64,000 nt of DNA from positions 2,356,001 to 2,420,000 of the forward strand of contig CAWGAJ010000001.1 in the NCBI GenBank assembly GCA_963820545.1, given 5' to 3'. The first letter of the stretch is position 1; every line of letters begins with the position of its first letter. The DNA comes from CAWGAJ01 sp963820545. Lineage in GTDB: Bacteria > Planctomycetota > Planctomycetia > Pirellulales > Thermoguttaceae. The position numbers were made by a program, and so were the translations under genes. The notes beneath the pieces are model-generated. The model was given only the letters and a program-made list of their open reading frames with translations, made no database searches and was not told the origin of the DNA. Below, in pieces: positions 36,405 through 47,177 of the stretch.

Positions 36405-36882
36405 TTTGCACTCCTTCCCAGGCTTTTTGGGACTGATAATTCATTTTTTGGATTCCCTGTTGAATACTTTTGCAGTCGGACCTGAGCGGGCTGGGGCCCA
36501 ATTGTATCATGCGCAGGCTCATCTCGGTGACGATTTCGGCAAAGCGCATCCCCTCGGCCGACGAGAGGTTGAACATGTCCAAACGTTCCGGTTCCAAGCC
36601 GATTTCTGCGAGTATTTTTTTGGCGCGCTCGACGCGTTTGCGGGCGCGGAGGTTTCCTTCGAGGAAGTGGCACCCACCTTCCAAGCAGCCGGCGACGATC
36701 ACTCCGTCCACGCCGTGCTCGAAGGCCGTCATAATGTAATTAACTTCGATCTTGCCGGTGCAAGGCAAGCGCAGCACGCGCACGTTGCTGGGATACTGAA
36801 GGCGCATCGAGCCGGCCAGATCGGCCGCCGCATACGCGCAATAGTGGCAACAAAATGCCAGGATCAGAGGTTCGGTATCCAT
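36373..36882 (-). CDS. mvhD: MvhD-like iron-sulfur subunit (copy next to metV)
   Basis: 169 residues, with the core about 135. The [2Fe-2S] ligands are in FCCHYCAYAAADLAG, RLPCTGKIEV and GCLEGGCHFLEGN. MvhD passes electrons into the FAD of HdrA in methanogens and other Hdr complexes. It starts 11 bases after hdrA. The C-terminal 30 residues (NYQSQKAWEGVQNDCC...) are not typical and overlap metV, so an indel may have lengthened the tail. A second mvhD opens the operon at 51166-51600. Confidence 0.88.
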   Translation of the reverse strand: MDTEPLILAFCCHYCAYAAADLAGSMRLQYPSNVRVLRLPCTGKIEVNYIMTAFEHGVDGVIVAGCLEGGCHFLEGNLRARKRVERAKKILAEIGLEPERLDMFNLSSAEGMRFAEIVTEMSLRMIQLGPSPLRSDCKSIQQGIQKMNYQSQKAWEGVQNDCCRSQACT

Positions 36883-36893
36883 GATTCACCTCA

Positions 36894-39800
36894 TTAAGTC
36901 AAATGCCAGCGGGGCGGCGCGACGCCTGCCTGGGCAGGGTATGCAAATTCTACTGTCTTATCTTCCTCATGGTTGCCCAATAAACCGCCGATGGCAGCCA
37001 GAATCTGGTTATCGACGAAGTGCCGAAGCGTGATCGCCTTGGCCGGACATTCGGCCGTGCAACTGCCGCAGCCCATGCACGTGGCGCCTTGCACCTCGGC
37101 CTTATTGAACTCGTTTACGCGCGGGGCCATGTACGGGCAAACGTGCACGCAAGTCATGCAGGAGATGCACTTGTCCGGATCGACCCAAGCGGTTTGCCCG
37201 CCCACGGGCATTTTCTTTTTGGCGAGAATCGACGCTGCCCGGCCCGCCACCGCGTTGGCCTGGGCGATGGTCTCGCTAAGAAACTTCGGCGCGTGCGCGG
37301 TGCCGCAGAGGAATAGCCCTTCGCTGGCGAAATCCACGGGGCGGAGTTTCATGTGGGCCTCGAGGAAGAAGCCGTCGGCATTTAGCGGCACCCGCAATAA
37401 TTCGGAAAGCTCTTTGCGATCGGCACGGGGAATCATCGGCGCAGCCAGGACGAGCAAGTCCGGCTCCAGTTCCAGGTCGCGTCCTAGCGACGGCTCGCGC
37501 ATGCGCAGTTGCAGCCGGCCATTGAGCGACAGTTCCGGTGGCTGATCGGGCTCGTAGCGCACAAATAGTATTCCTTTCTCCCGGGCTTCGCGATAAGCAG
37601 CCTCGCGAAATCCGTAAGTCCGCATGTCACGATAAAGCACGATAATCCGGGCTGTTGGATATTTTTTACGCAACTCCAGCGCGTTTTTGACAGCCGAGGT
37701 GCAACACACCCGGCTGCAATAGGGCCGCTCCGTGTTGCGCTGTTCCACACACTGAATCATCGCCACCGTGGCCTTCTCGGGCAGCGATATCTCACTGCGT
37801 CCCAACCGGTCAGTCAATTCCAATTGCGTAAGTACACGCGGATTTTGACCATAGCCGAACGATTGCGGCTTTTTTTCGGTAGCACCCGTCGCCACGACGA
37901 TCGCGCCGTGTTGTATTTCGCTGGATTTTGAATCACTTACAACAGTGGAGCGGAAATTGCCAATGTGTCCTTCCACTTTGGCGGCATGCGAACGCAGATA
38001 AACGGTGATTCGAGGATGGTTTGTAACTCGATGGATCGTATCGGCCAAAAACGCTTGGATATCCCGGCCGTCGAGCGTGTGATGGAGTTGCCGGGCAGTG
38101 CCGCCGAGTTCAGCATCTTTTTCCACCAGGTGTACGGGAAAGCCCTGATCGGCCAATGCCAACGCCGCGGTCATTCCGGCTATCCCGCCGCCGATGACCA
38201 GCGCGGCGTTGTTAACCGGGACAAGTTTCTTGTTCTAAACGGCATCAGGTGGGCAGTCCGGCCCACGGCCATGCGCACCAGGTCTATGGCCTTTTCAGTG
38301 GCTTTATCAGGATCGCCCGAATGGACCCAGGAGCACTGGTCGCGGATGTTGGCCATGTCCAGCAGGAAGGGATTCAAGCCGGCGTCGCGGAGGGTGTCGC
38401 GGAAGATCGGTTCGTGGGTCCGGGGCGTGCACGAGGCGACCACCACGCGGTTCAGCCGATGTTCGGCGATCATGGCCTTGATGCGGTCCTGGCTGTCGTC
38501 GGCGCAGGTGTACACGTTTCGCTCGGCATGGATTACGTAGGGAAGCTTGCGGGTTTCCTTGACCACGCGCTCGACATCCACGACCGAGGCGATGTTGCTG
38601 CCGCAGTGGCAAACAAAAACACCCACTCGCGGCGGTTCGTCGCTGATGTCGCGCTCCGGCGGATAAATTTTCATGCGCACTCGGCTTCCCCGGGCCGGGG
38701 CCAAAAGCGCCATTGCCCGGGCGGCGGCAGCACTGGCCTGCATCACGGTATCGGGAATGTCTTTGGGTTCCTGGAACGCGCCACCGACAAACACACCCGG
38801 CCGCGACGTATCCAGCGGACTAAGTTCCTCGGTTTGGGCGAAGCCCCAGCGGTTCAACACCACACCCATGCGCTGGGCCTGCTCTTGCAACGAGGCGCTT
38901 GGCTCCAGACCGAGCGAGAGCACGATCATGTCGAACTCCTCCTCGACCTGCTTCATCTCTTGATTAGCGTAAACCACGCGCAGGTTTTTAGTGCCCGGCA
39001 TTTCGTAGGTCCGCGATATGAAAGAGCGGATATAACGAACGCCTAATTGCTTCTGGGCCCGTTCGCAATAGCGATCGAAATCCTTGCCGAACGCGCGGAG
39101 ATCGAGGAAGAAGATAGTCACATCAAGTCCCGGCTCGTGTTCTTTAGCCAAAATGGCTTCTTTTGTAGCCGCCATGCAGCAGACCGACGAGCAATACTCG
39201 TTGTCGCAGCCCGTATCGCGCGAGCCAATACACTGGATAAACGCCAGGCGCTTGGGCGCTTTGCCGTCGGATGGACGATGAATGTGGCCGCCGGTCGGAC
39301 CGGAGGCCGAAAGCAGGCGCTCGAACTGTACATTGGTAACCACGTTATGTGCGAAGCCAAAGCCGAACTCGCCGCGCCTGGTGGCATCGAAGGCCTCGAA
39401 ACCGGGCGTTAGCACCACGCCGCCGACCTCGAGTTGCAAGGTTTCTTCCGGCTGATCGAAGTCGATGGCGCCGGCCTGGCAGACCTTTGCGCACAGCCCG
39501 CACTCGCCGCTGCGGAAGTGTATGCAATTTTCACGGTCGATCACCGGCACGCGGGGCGCGGCCTGAGGATGGGCTAAATCAATACAAGGTCGGACACTCA
39601 GATATTTGTCGAAGGCAGTCAGATGCGGTTTGCTTCGGCGCGAGGTGATCGTGCCCAGGTCGATTGCGCCCGTCGGGCACACGAACACGCAGGCCCCGCA
39701 GGCCTGGCACTGGTTGGTCGGTTCGTCAAACGCGGTGCGCACTTCCCGCGACGTTCCCCGGCCGAATAGATTGATCGCCCCGCGTCCCATCATTTCATTG

Positions 39801-40222
39801 CACACCCGCGTACACAGCCCGCAGAGAATGCATTTTCCCTCGGCGGCGGGCTGGAATGGTGTGGTTTTAACGCCTAATTCCGCGGCGAATGCGGCCAGTT
39901 CACTTGAATCGGGGGCTTGGGCCAAAAGCAATTCGAGAACCGTGCGCCGCGCCTCTTTCACATTATCGGTCTCGGTGTGCACAACCAGGTCGTTTTCCAG
40001 CGGGTGGCTGCACGAGGCGACCAATTGCCCGCCCCGCGGCGTCTCGATTTCAACAAGACATACACGGCAGGCCCCGTACGGCGTCAAACCGCGATAGTTG
40101 CACAACGTGGGTATCGAGATGCCCATCTGGCGCGCGGCATTTAAAATCGTGGTCCCTCGCGGAACCTCCGCAGTGCGGCCGCTGATGGTTACCAGAACCT
40201 GATCCGTTGCAGTTGTGCCCAT
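36894..40222 (-). CDS. hdrA: HdrA-type flavin protein with N-terminal NuoG-like domains (one frameshift)
   Basis: About 1110 residues. In order: a NuoG-like [2Fe-2S] domain (CNYRGLTPYGACRVC), [4Fe-4S] motifs (CILCGLCTRVC, CQACGACVFVCP), an HdrA segment (CAKVCQAGAID, CIGSRD, YCSSVCC), a VGVFVCHCGSNIASVVDV segment, then a full FAD fold (ALVIGGGIAGMTAALALADQ) with SRVCCTSAVKNAL and C-terminal ferredoxin motifs (CISCMTCVHVCP, CMGCGSCTAECP). HdrA FAD bifurcates electrons in known complexes. The frame breaks at about 38234: AGAACAAG for an expected AGAAACAAG, joining FRNKKLVPVNNAALVIGGG. The N-terminal fusion suggests direct electron entry from the neighbouring NuoEF-like pair. Confidence 0.88.
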
Positions 40223-40243
40223 AATCAATCTTTCACCCATACC

Positions 40244-42064
40244 TTATGCGCTAAACACTGTTTCCCTGGTGCGGACAAATTGACATACGCCAGCCGGGCA
40301 TTGCTTGTCGCGAATGTGAAATTCAAACTCGTTGCGGAAATGTTCAAGCGTCGTGAGCACCGCGCTGGGGGCCATGCCGCCCATGCCGCAAACCGCCGCC
40401 GATTTGATTGTTTTGGCCAGGCGCTCCAGCAAGGCCAGATCCCCGGCGGTTGCCTCGCCTTCGCACATCCGGCTCAAAATACGATACATTTGCTTGGTTC
40501 CCTCGCGGCAGGGCACGCACTTGCCGCATGACTCGTCCATGAAAAAGCCGACGAGAAACCGGACCATGTCAACCATGCAGGCGGTATCATCCAGTACGAT
40601 AATTCCGCCGGTGCCAATCGCAATCGACTGGCCTTCGCGATCTTCGGTGTCGATAGCCAGATCGAGCATGGACGGCGGGATGCAGCCGCGTGAAGCGCCG
40701 CCGGCCTGGAGCGCCTTTAGCGGCCTGTCGCCGGTCAATCCGCCGCCGATGTTGTAAACCAGCTCGCGCAGTGTGATTCCGAAGGGGACTTCCACCAGCC
40801 CGGCGTTCTTGACCGCACCTTCCAATGAGAAGATCGTCGTTCCCGAGGTGCGTTTCGTGCCCATAGACGCGTACCAGGCGGCGCCCCGGGTGATGATCGG
40901 CGCGATGCTCGCCCAGGTTTTTACGTTGTTCACAACGGTCGGTTTTCCCCACAGACCGTTGGTGACCGGATACGGCGGGCGGATGCGCGGTTCGCCCGAA
41001 TGGCCTTCCAGCGATTCGATCAGCGCGGTTTCTTCACCGCAGATGTAAGCGCCAGCGCCGCGATGCACCCTGACGCGGAACGACCATCCGCTGCCGAGAA
41101 TATCGTCGCCCAGCAGTCCGGATTGTTCGGCCTGCCGGATGGCATGTTCGAGAATTTCCCTTGCCAGGGGATATTCGTCGCGCACGTAGATGAATCCCTG
41201 GTTTGCACCGATGGCATAAGAACCGATGAGCATTCCCTCGAGCACCGCGTGCGGATCGCCTTCCAAAACGGATCGATCCATGTACGAGCCGGGCTCGCCT
41301 TCGTCGGCGTTACACACCACGTATTTAACGTCCGCCGCCGCCTGCCGCGCCAGGCGCCACTTTTGTCCCGTGGGAAAGGCGGCCCCGCCGCGCCGCGCAG
41401 TCCCGAGCGGCTCACCTCGTCAATCACCTCGTCAGGAGTCAACCGTTGAATTGCCCGGACAGCCCCTTGATATGTGCCCCGGGCGATCGTTTCATCCAAA
41501 GACATGGGATCGATGGAACCGCAGTTGCGGAGGATCACTTTTTTTTGGCGGCTGTAAAAATCGAGACTTGACCAGGGGGGTATTTTACTCAGTTCGGCGG
41601 AACAGGTTGAATAATTGTGTACTTCGCCCGTGGAGATATATTCTTCGCTATCGAAACGTCCCAGGGCCAGTTCCGGCATAAGGTCGCCTCGGGCGGCATA
41701 GGCTTCCAGCAAGCGTCGGATTTTTTCGGGCGTCATGTTGCCGTAGGTCATTCGCAGCCGGGCGTTATCGGGCACCGACCGGGCACCACGCGAAGCGTGG
41801 TCGCGTTGGTCGGCATGGTCGGGGAGCACTAGATCCAACAAGGGTTCTTGCGCAGAAGCCGATGCAGCCCGTTCGGCAAACGATGGCGTCAAGTTTGAGT
41901 TCATTCACGGCTTGGATCGCGGCCGCTTCGACTGCCCGGGCGCCCATCGCTATTCCGCAACTGGCCGAACCGATGAGAATCTTCAAACGGTTGGGGCGTA
42001 ACGAGGCCAGTCCGGCTGCCGCGGCCCGATCGAGGTCTGCTGAATTGCGTATGGTTCGGCTCAT
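40244..42064 (-). CDS. NADH-binding NuoF/HydB-like flavoprotein (two frameshifts)
   Basis: 606 residues. The N-terminus is a thioredoxin-like [2Fe-2S] domain (GSASCGIAMGARA, CRTGCIGFC) as in HydB/HndC. The NuoF core has LRGRGGAAFPTGQKWR after correction, AYICGEETALIESLEG, and ESCGKCVPCREGTKQM. It ends at CPAGVCQFVRT, so the C-terminal two-cluster ferredoxin of HydB is missing. The frame breaks near 41844 (one extra base; removal gives GFCQEPLLDL) and near 41402 (one base missing in the LRGRGG codons). It should oxidise NADH and feed the adjacent HdrA fusion. Overlaps its upstream neighbour by ATGA. Confidence 0.85.
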
Positions 42065-43014
42065 GAGAATTGCTCCAGAATTTCCTCAACCCGGTCAAGA
42101 TTCACGCGGCCGAAACTCTGGCCATCGATCTTCAGGGACGGCGACAGTGCGCACAGACCGAGGCAACGGACGGTCCGCAGGGTGAATCGCCCGGTTTTGT
42201 CGGTCTGGCCCGCGCTGATACCTAGCTGCCTTTCCAGCCGCTTAAGCAGCGCCCTTGATCCGCGGGCGTGGCAGGACGTGCCCGCACAAACCTCGACCAC
42301 GTGCCGGCCGACCGGCTCCAGATGGAAGCGGTCGTAGAAGCTGGCCACACGCAAAATTTCCGCAAGGCGCATTTGCCAGAGCGATGCCAGATGTTCCAGG
42401 ATTCCCCGGGGAATATATCCGTAGCTTTGATTGACCTCTTGGAGGACGGGCATGATGGCGCCCGGTTCGCCTTCATGTCGTGCCAGGATATCGTTGAGCC
42501 TGACCGCGTCGGCCTCGTTGAGCGGTTCGCGCGGCAGAAAAGGCGGAGGTTCTTGGGCCGTGTTGCGCACCGGGCAGGCCTGCCAGCAATCGCCGCAGCC
42601 GGTACACTTGCCGGCGTCTACGCCGCGGGGACGCTTGCGGACCTCGACCTGGAAATGGCCGGCCTCGCCTTCCAATTTTGTGACGTCGGCCATGGTGAGC
42701 ACGTCGATATTGTAGTCGCGCATGCACTCGACCAGTTTGGGCGAGATGATGCAGGTTGCGCAGTCGCCGGTCGGAAAAGTTTTGTCGAGCCGGGCCATGC
42801 CGCCGCCGATAGTCGGGCTTTCCTCGACCAAATAAACACGAAATCCGGCCGCGGAAAGATCCAACGACGCCTGAATTCCAGCTATGCCGCCGCCGCAGAC
42901 TAAAACCGCGCCGCATGGGCTGCCGGCCGTTGCCGTTGCCCATTGCCATTACTCGTTTTCAGGGTTGTAGGCGTTTTTCACGACAAGTGCGACATCAGGT
43001 GAGTTTGATTTCAT
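42061..43014 (-). CDS. Fusion of an HdrA N-terminal half to a NuoE-like domain (N-terminus disrupted)
   Basis: First part: FAD Rossmann fold (VLVCGGGIAGIQASLDLSAA, VEESPTIGGGMARLDKTFPT) with CATCIISPKLVECM and a [4Fe-4S] motif CTGCGDCWQACP, as in HdrA/QmoA. Second part, from about residue 150: NuoE/HydC-type thioredoxin fold (VLQEVNQSYGYIPRGILEHL, CAGTSCHARGS, CLGLCALSP). It stops where an HdrA would continue. The ATG at 43014 overlaps the hdrB stop (ATGA) and follows GGGAGGAAAACT. The frame meets TAA after 21 codons, and a G-rich linker follows with probable indels before the FAD motif. An ATG at 42949 is an alternative start. Confidence 0.75.
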
Positions 43015-43930
43015 AGTTTTCCTCCCGCGCCGACAGATATAATCTCCTCTCCCTTTGAGAGATGGTCAGGATGAGGGCCGTTGAATAACGACTCGGCGCT
43101 GACCGAGAGGGCCTTTAGCCCCAGCTCTTTTGCAGAGAGGCCCAGGGCCAGCCCGAGAAGTTGCGTGACGTACATGACCGGTGTGGGCGGTAATTCGCCA
43201 TGGGCGGCACAGGCGTCGGTCTGGCGCAGGTCGAGGTTCACCTGGCATAAGGGACAGGCAACCGCAATGCACTGTGCGCCGGCCTGTTGGGCCATCATAG
43301 CAGCCGGTGGCCAAGACGGCTTACGATATTGACATGGGTCATGGAAAGACTCGCTCCGCAGCATTCGGTCTTATACGGCCACTCGACCGGCTCCGCCCCC
43401 AGGGCGGCTACAAGCTTTTCCATCACGCTTGGATTTTCTGGATTATCGAAAGCCACAATCTCGGGCGGCCGCGTCAACAGGCAGCCATAATAGCAGGCCA
43501 CGCGCAGCCCGGTTAATGGTTTACGGACCGCCGCGCGGATCGACTCGACGCCAAGATGATTCACCAGCACGTCGAGCACGTGATGCACCGGCACGCTGCC
43601 GTCGTAGGGTTTTCCCGTGATCCGCTCGGTGCGTTTTCGCTCGGCCGGGTCGTGGGAGACCTTATAGTTGGCCGTGCGCAGCCTGGCATAACAGGAGGCG
43701 CAGGCAGTCATCACGGGAATATTCATCGGGGAGGCCTTTTGCAGGTTCAACACCGGCAGGGCCACGGCCAAGGAGGCGTTGGTGACGTGCGCGGGCGTGG
43801 AACCGCAGCAAACCCAATTGGGGATTTCTTCCAGTTCGATGCCCAGCGCGCCGCACACGGCGCGGGTCGAATAGTCGAAATCCCAGGCGGTCGATTCCAG
43901 GCTGCAACCGGGAAAGAAGGCGTATTTCAC
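43011..43930 (-). CDS. hdrB: Heterodisulfide reductase subunit B-like, CCG-domain protein (one frameshift)
   Basis: About 306 residues with two CCG domains that bind unusual [4Fe-4S] clusters: FFPGCSLESTA, PNWVCCGSTPAH, TACASCYARL; then ACYYGCLLTRPP, TECCGASLSMTH and ACPLCQVNLDLRQ. In methanogens HdrB reduces the CoM-CoB heterodisulfide; in acetogens it passes electrons to MetVF. The frame breaks near 43305 by one missing base, after SRLGHRLL, rejoining at MMAQQAGAQCIAVACP. It overlaps hdrC by ATGA, so HdrC and HdrB are co-translated. Confidence 0.88.
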
Positions 43931-44487
43931 TGGTTTCTTTCCTCCTCTTCAGCGCGTTTGAAAATCTTGCGCACTTCCTTGGTCTTGCCGCTGCGGTGCG
44001 GAAAGAGCGAAATTTTTCCTTTGGCCATCATCTGCGGCAGTTTGCCGACATCGGTGAACAGGTCGCCGCTGCGAAGCTTGTACATTGTGAGCATGCCCGC
44101 CTCGAACACCCGGCCGTGACGGCGCACGCTGCCCAAAAAACTCCGATTAAATTGCTGGCCGTGTGCGTCGGGCAAGGCGACTTTGCGTTCTATGGCCAAC
44201 ATGCGTAATGAGTCCATAACCCCGGCGATGTCGATCCCCTGCGGGCAGCGCGTGGTGCAGGCTTCGCACGAAGCGCACAGCCAGATGGCTTTCGACTGCA
44301 AAACCTCGGCCTCGGCGCCGAGATGAATCAGACGCATGATCTGACTGGAGAGCAGATCCATGTCGGGGCCGATCGGGCAGCCGGAGGAGCACTTGTGACA
44401 CTGGAAACAGGCCAGCACGTTAGTGCCGCTGCGGCGCTGGATTTCATTGGCCAGATCGGCGCCATTCCACTGGAGTGTATCGCCCAT
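43927..44487 (-). CDS. hdrC: Heterodisulfide reductase subunit C-like
   Basis: 186 residues from MGDTLQWNG (ATG 44487). Two [4Fe-4S] motifs are complete: CFQCHKCSSGCPI and CASCEACTTRCPQ. HdrC relays electrons from HdrA to HdrB. The C-terminal half is helical and basic (KLPQMMAKGKISLFPHRSGK). It starts two bases after the glutaminase/GXGXG gene ends, and hdrB overlaps its stop, so these three are one translational unit. Confidence 0.92.
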   Translation of the reverse strand: MGDTLQWNGADLANEIQRRSGTNVLACFQCHKCSSGCPIGPDMDLLSSQIMRLIHLGAEAEVLQSKAIWLCASCEACTTRCPQGIDIAGVMDSLRMLAIERKVALPDAHGQQFNRSFLGSVRRHGRVFEAGMLTMYKLRSGDLFTDVGKLPQMMAKGKISLFPHRSGKTKEVRKIFKRAEEEERNQ

Positions 44488-44489
44488 GG

Positions 44490-47159
44490 CTATGCTCCCA
44501 TTCCTTCCAACTTGGCCTCGATTTCGGCGTCTTTGCGGGGCATCACTTTTTGGTAAACTTCTTTGGGCTCGCGCAGCTTGCCATCGACACTGAGCAAATC
44601 CTCTTTGATGCGAATGCCGAATAGGCGTTGGTTTTCTTCGAGGTAAGGCAGGATCAGTTTCCAATCGTCCGCGCCCAGTTGCCGGTAGGCGCCGCCGTTG
44701 AGTTGCTCATCGACCAGGGTGCGATGCGGATCGCGCACGTAAATCGCCCCGCCGGAGGCCAGGGAAAGCAGGTTGCTGCCGGGATAGGGCAAGTCCAAGG
44801 GGACCAGCTTGCCGCTCTGATCGAATTGCATGCCGTTCAGGATGGCGAATCCGCCGCCGCTCAGCGGATCGCCGGCCATGAACGATTCGGCCAAAAAATC
44901 CAAGGCGGTGCCGTTTATGACCACGCGAGGGCGTCCCACGGCGTTGATCATGGGGCGGCCGGCAGCATTGCCCAGCACGTAGAATTCTCCACCTTTGGCG
45001 CCGTAGAGGAAAGTTTGCCCTACGTCACCGTGGACGACCAGTTTGCCTCGCTTGGAGATCTGGCAGAGCTGATCCTGGGCGTTGCCGTGGACGTAGATTT
45101 CCAGGCCGTCTATTCCCGATCCTAGGTAATCGCCCGGATTGTCGTAGCAATCGATCCTGAGACCGTCGGTTTGCGGGCCAAATCCCACGCCGTGGAAGCG
45201 GGTACCGCGGGAGTTGTAATGAACGATATGCCTCCAGCCAAGATGATAAGCCCTGACCGCCAAAGTCGCATCGCAGTTTTCGCCCTCTGGTGAAAATCCC
45301 CGGGCGTCGATAAGCAGCGTTGTCTGCTCGCCGTGCGGGCCGATCAATCGGTCCCGGGTTTGCCAGGTGATGCGTGCGTGCATGCCGTCGCGTCCCTCGC
45401 CGCAAATGGGTTGCTGTGCGAAGATCTGCTCCAGGCCGCGGCGGAGGATTGTGAGCACCGAACTGCGCTTTTTGTTGCCTGTCGCATAGCGGCGGTCAAT
45501 GGCCAAGGTAAGGGCTTCGATGCCCAAGCCCGGGGATTTTTCCGCGGAGCGCGAGGCTGCTTCGTCCACCAGCCAACGAAGATGATCGTAGGTCAACTCC
45601 GCCATGCGCCCGCAAAGGCAATGGAATAGGCTTTCCGGAAGGTTTTTTTCAATTGCCTGAGTAATTGCCGCAAATTCGGCGTCGGTTGTCGCGGGTTTTG
45701 TCGATGGCACGGAAAGATTGCAGTGTGATTGCCCGGACAGCGTGGAAACCGGAACGCCGAATTTATTGGTCACGCGCAGATTGTAGTGTCCCTTGCCTGA
45801 GGCCGCCGGTGCATTGGCAACTTTGGTCTTTCCGTTGGTCGGAGTTACTGTCAATAAAAACGCGCCGCCGTCGGTATGGCTGCCGCCGCGGGCGTTCCAG
45901 TAGATGTCGGCCACGGGCGTGAAGCGCGGATCCTCGGCCGCCAAGCTGGCTAGCGTCGCGTCGATGGCCTGCTTCTCCGAGCAAATCAGCCCGATCGATA
46001 CCTCTCCTTCCTGGAGGGCAAAGACCTGCGGCCGGAGCATGGCCGTATCGGTGATGCCCAGCAGTTGAAATGATTTTGATTCGGTTAGGCTGCGCGCGAT
46101 GATAAAAAACCACGGGCCGTCGGGCGAGGCATGTATATGGGCCGCCTGGATTTGCCGGTAAATCCGCTGTTTTTCAACGGGCAAGCGGTCGAAGTCGAGT
46201 TCCGTGGTCGGGGCCAAGGCCTCGATGATGTATTCGACAGGATACTTGTAGACCCGATTCCAGAGGTCGAACAACAACACCGAAACCTCGGTATCGGTCA
46301 GAAACTGCGGGAAGATGTTGCGGCCGGCCAGGTACTCGCACACCGAAAGGTAATTGGCGAAATCGCCGTTGTGGACCAACGCCTCGTTAAGTCCGATGAA
46401 CGGGTGCGCACCGCCTGGATGCCAGACGCGTCCCTTGGTCGGGTAACGCTGATGGGCGATCCAGACGTGCGCCCGGGTGTCGGGCATGTGATAGTATTGC
46501 ACGGCCGCTTCGGCGTAGCCGACGATCTTCAGGATGATCAGGTTCCGCGCATGAGACATGACAAAGGCGCGTTTGTCGCCCAGCGAGGCATAATATTGTG
46601 TATTGAGGTGAAGCGAGTTCTGGTAGACGAATTCGTCCTCGATATCACGTTCGGCTAGACCTGGCAGACCTTTTTCTTCGGCAAAACGTGCCAGCACCTC
46701 CGGCTTGACGCGGACAAAGTAGCGGGCCACGTCCGGGGGCTTGACTTCCAACAGCGGCACGTCGCGATAGTCTTCAAGCGTGGGCACCATGCCGCCCTGA
46801 TCGATATTGAAAAAGGGTTCGATGCAGGTTTTTTCCACTTCCTTTTTGGCCGACGGATCCAAGAGCGCCACTTGGAGGATATAGTCCTCTTCCAGGACCT
46901 TGCGCGATACGCCTAAGTCTTCCGGCGCCAGGCCGCAGGCCGCGATTCCGCCGCCCTTGCCGTTGCCGCGATTTCGCATCTGGATCGAGGGTTCGTAGAT
47001 ATGCTTTCCGCTCACGGGGATGGTGCAGGCGAATCCGGTAACGCCGCAACCGCCCTCGGCCTCGGGCGATTTGCGAAACCACTCGCCCACCGGCCGGAAA
47101 TCGGCCCGGGACTTGAGGATTTTTTCCGCTCGATCGGTAATGCCCATGGTATGGTTCAT
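44490..47159 (-). CDS. Glutamate synthase glutaminase (GATase II) and GXGXG domains fused
   Basis: About 889 residues. The N-terminal class II amidotransferase domain has its nucleophile in EGGCGVTGFAC, 37 residues after the chosen ATG, so a cleaved propeptide is expected as in GltB. It also shows QRYPTKGRVWHPGGAHPF and VHNGDFANYLS. The middle (residues 440-600) is a variable linker. The C-terminus is the GltB GXGXG beta-helix (HGNAQDQLCQISKRGKLVVH, GNAAGRPMINAVGRPRVVIN, AGDPLSGGGFAIL). It lacks the FMN domain, which is supplied by the next upstream gene. This is the archaeal-style split GOGAT. A GTG at 47186 lies in a repeat and is rejected. Confidence 0.85.
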   Translation of the reverse strand: MNHTMGITDRAEKILKSRADFRPVGEWFRKSPEAEGGCGVTGFACTIPVSGKHIYEPSIQMRNRGNGKGGGIAACGLAPEDLGVSRKVLEEDYILQVALLDPSAKKEVEKTCIEPFFNIDQGGMVPTLEDYRDVPLLEVKPPDVARYFVRVKPEVLARFAEEKGLPGLAERDIEDEFVYQNSLHLNTQYYASLGDKRAFVMSHARNLIILKIVGYAEAAVQYYHMPDTRAHVWIAHQRYPTKGRVWHPGGAHPFIGLNEALVHNGDFANYLSVCEYLAGRNIFPQFLTDTEVSVLLFDLWNRVYKYPVEYIIEALAPTTELDFDRLPVEKQRIYRQIQAAHIHASPDGPWFFIIARSLTESKSFQLLGITDTAMLRPQVFALQEGEVSIGLICSEKQAIDATLASLAAEDPRFTPVADIYWNARGGSHTDGGAFLLTVTPTNGKTKVANAPAASGKGHYNLRVTNKFGVPVSTLSGQSHCNLSVPSTKPATTDAEFAAITQAIEKNLPESLFHCLCGRMAELTYDHLRWLVDEAASRSAEKSPGLGIEALTLAIDRRYATGNKKRSSVLTILRRGLEQIFAQQPICGEGRDGMHARITWQTRDRLIGPHGEQTTLLIDARGFSPEGENCDATLAVRAYHLGWRHIVHYNSRGTRFHGVGFGPQTDGLRIDCYDNPGDYLGSGIDGLEIYVHGNAQDQLCQISKRGKLVVHGDVGQTFLYGAKGGEFYVLGNAAGRPMINAVGRPRVVINGTALDFLAESFMAGDPLSGGGFAILNGMQFDQSGKLVPLDLPYPGSNLLSLASGGAIYVRDPHRTLVDEQLNGGAYRQLGADDWKLILPYLEENQRLFGIRIKEDLLSVDGKLREPKEVYQKVMPRKDAEIEAKLEGMGA

Positions 47160-47177
47160 ATCTATTATCAAAATGCA

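Noticed and set aside
36894..38174. Separate second HdrA gene starting at MTAALALADQ
   Set aside because: The FAD motif GGGIAGM lies just upstream in the same frame and joins the preceding gene through a single missing A, so it is one frameshifted protein.
42473..42949. Arginine-rich 158-codon frame in the NuoE-fusion region
   Set aside because: It is an out-of-frame reading of the HdrA-like half; only its first 12 codons may contribute to the real N-terminus.
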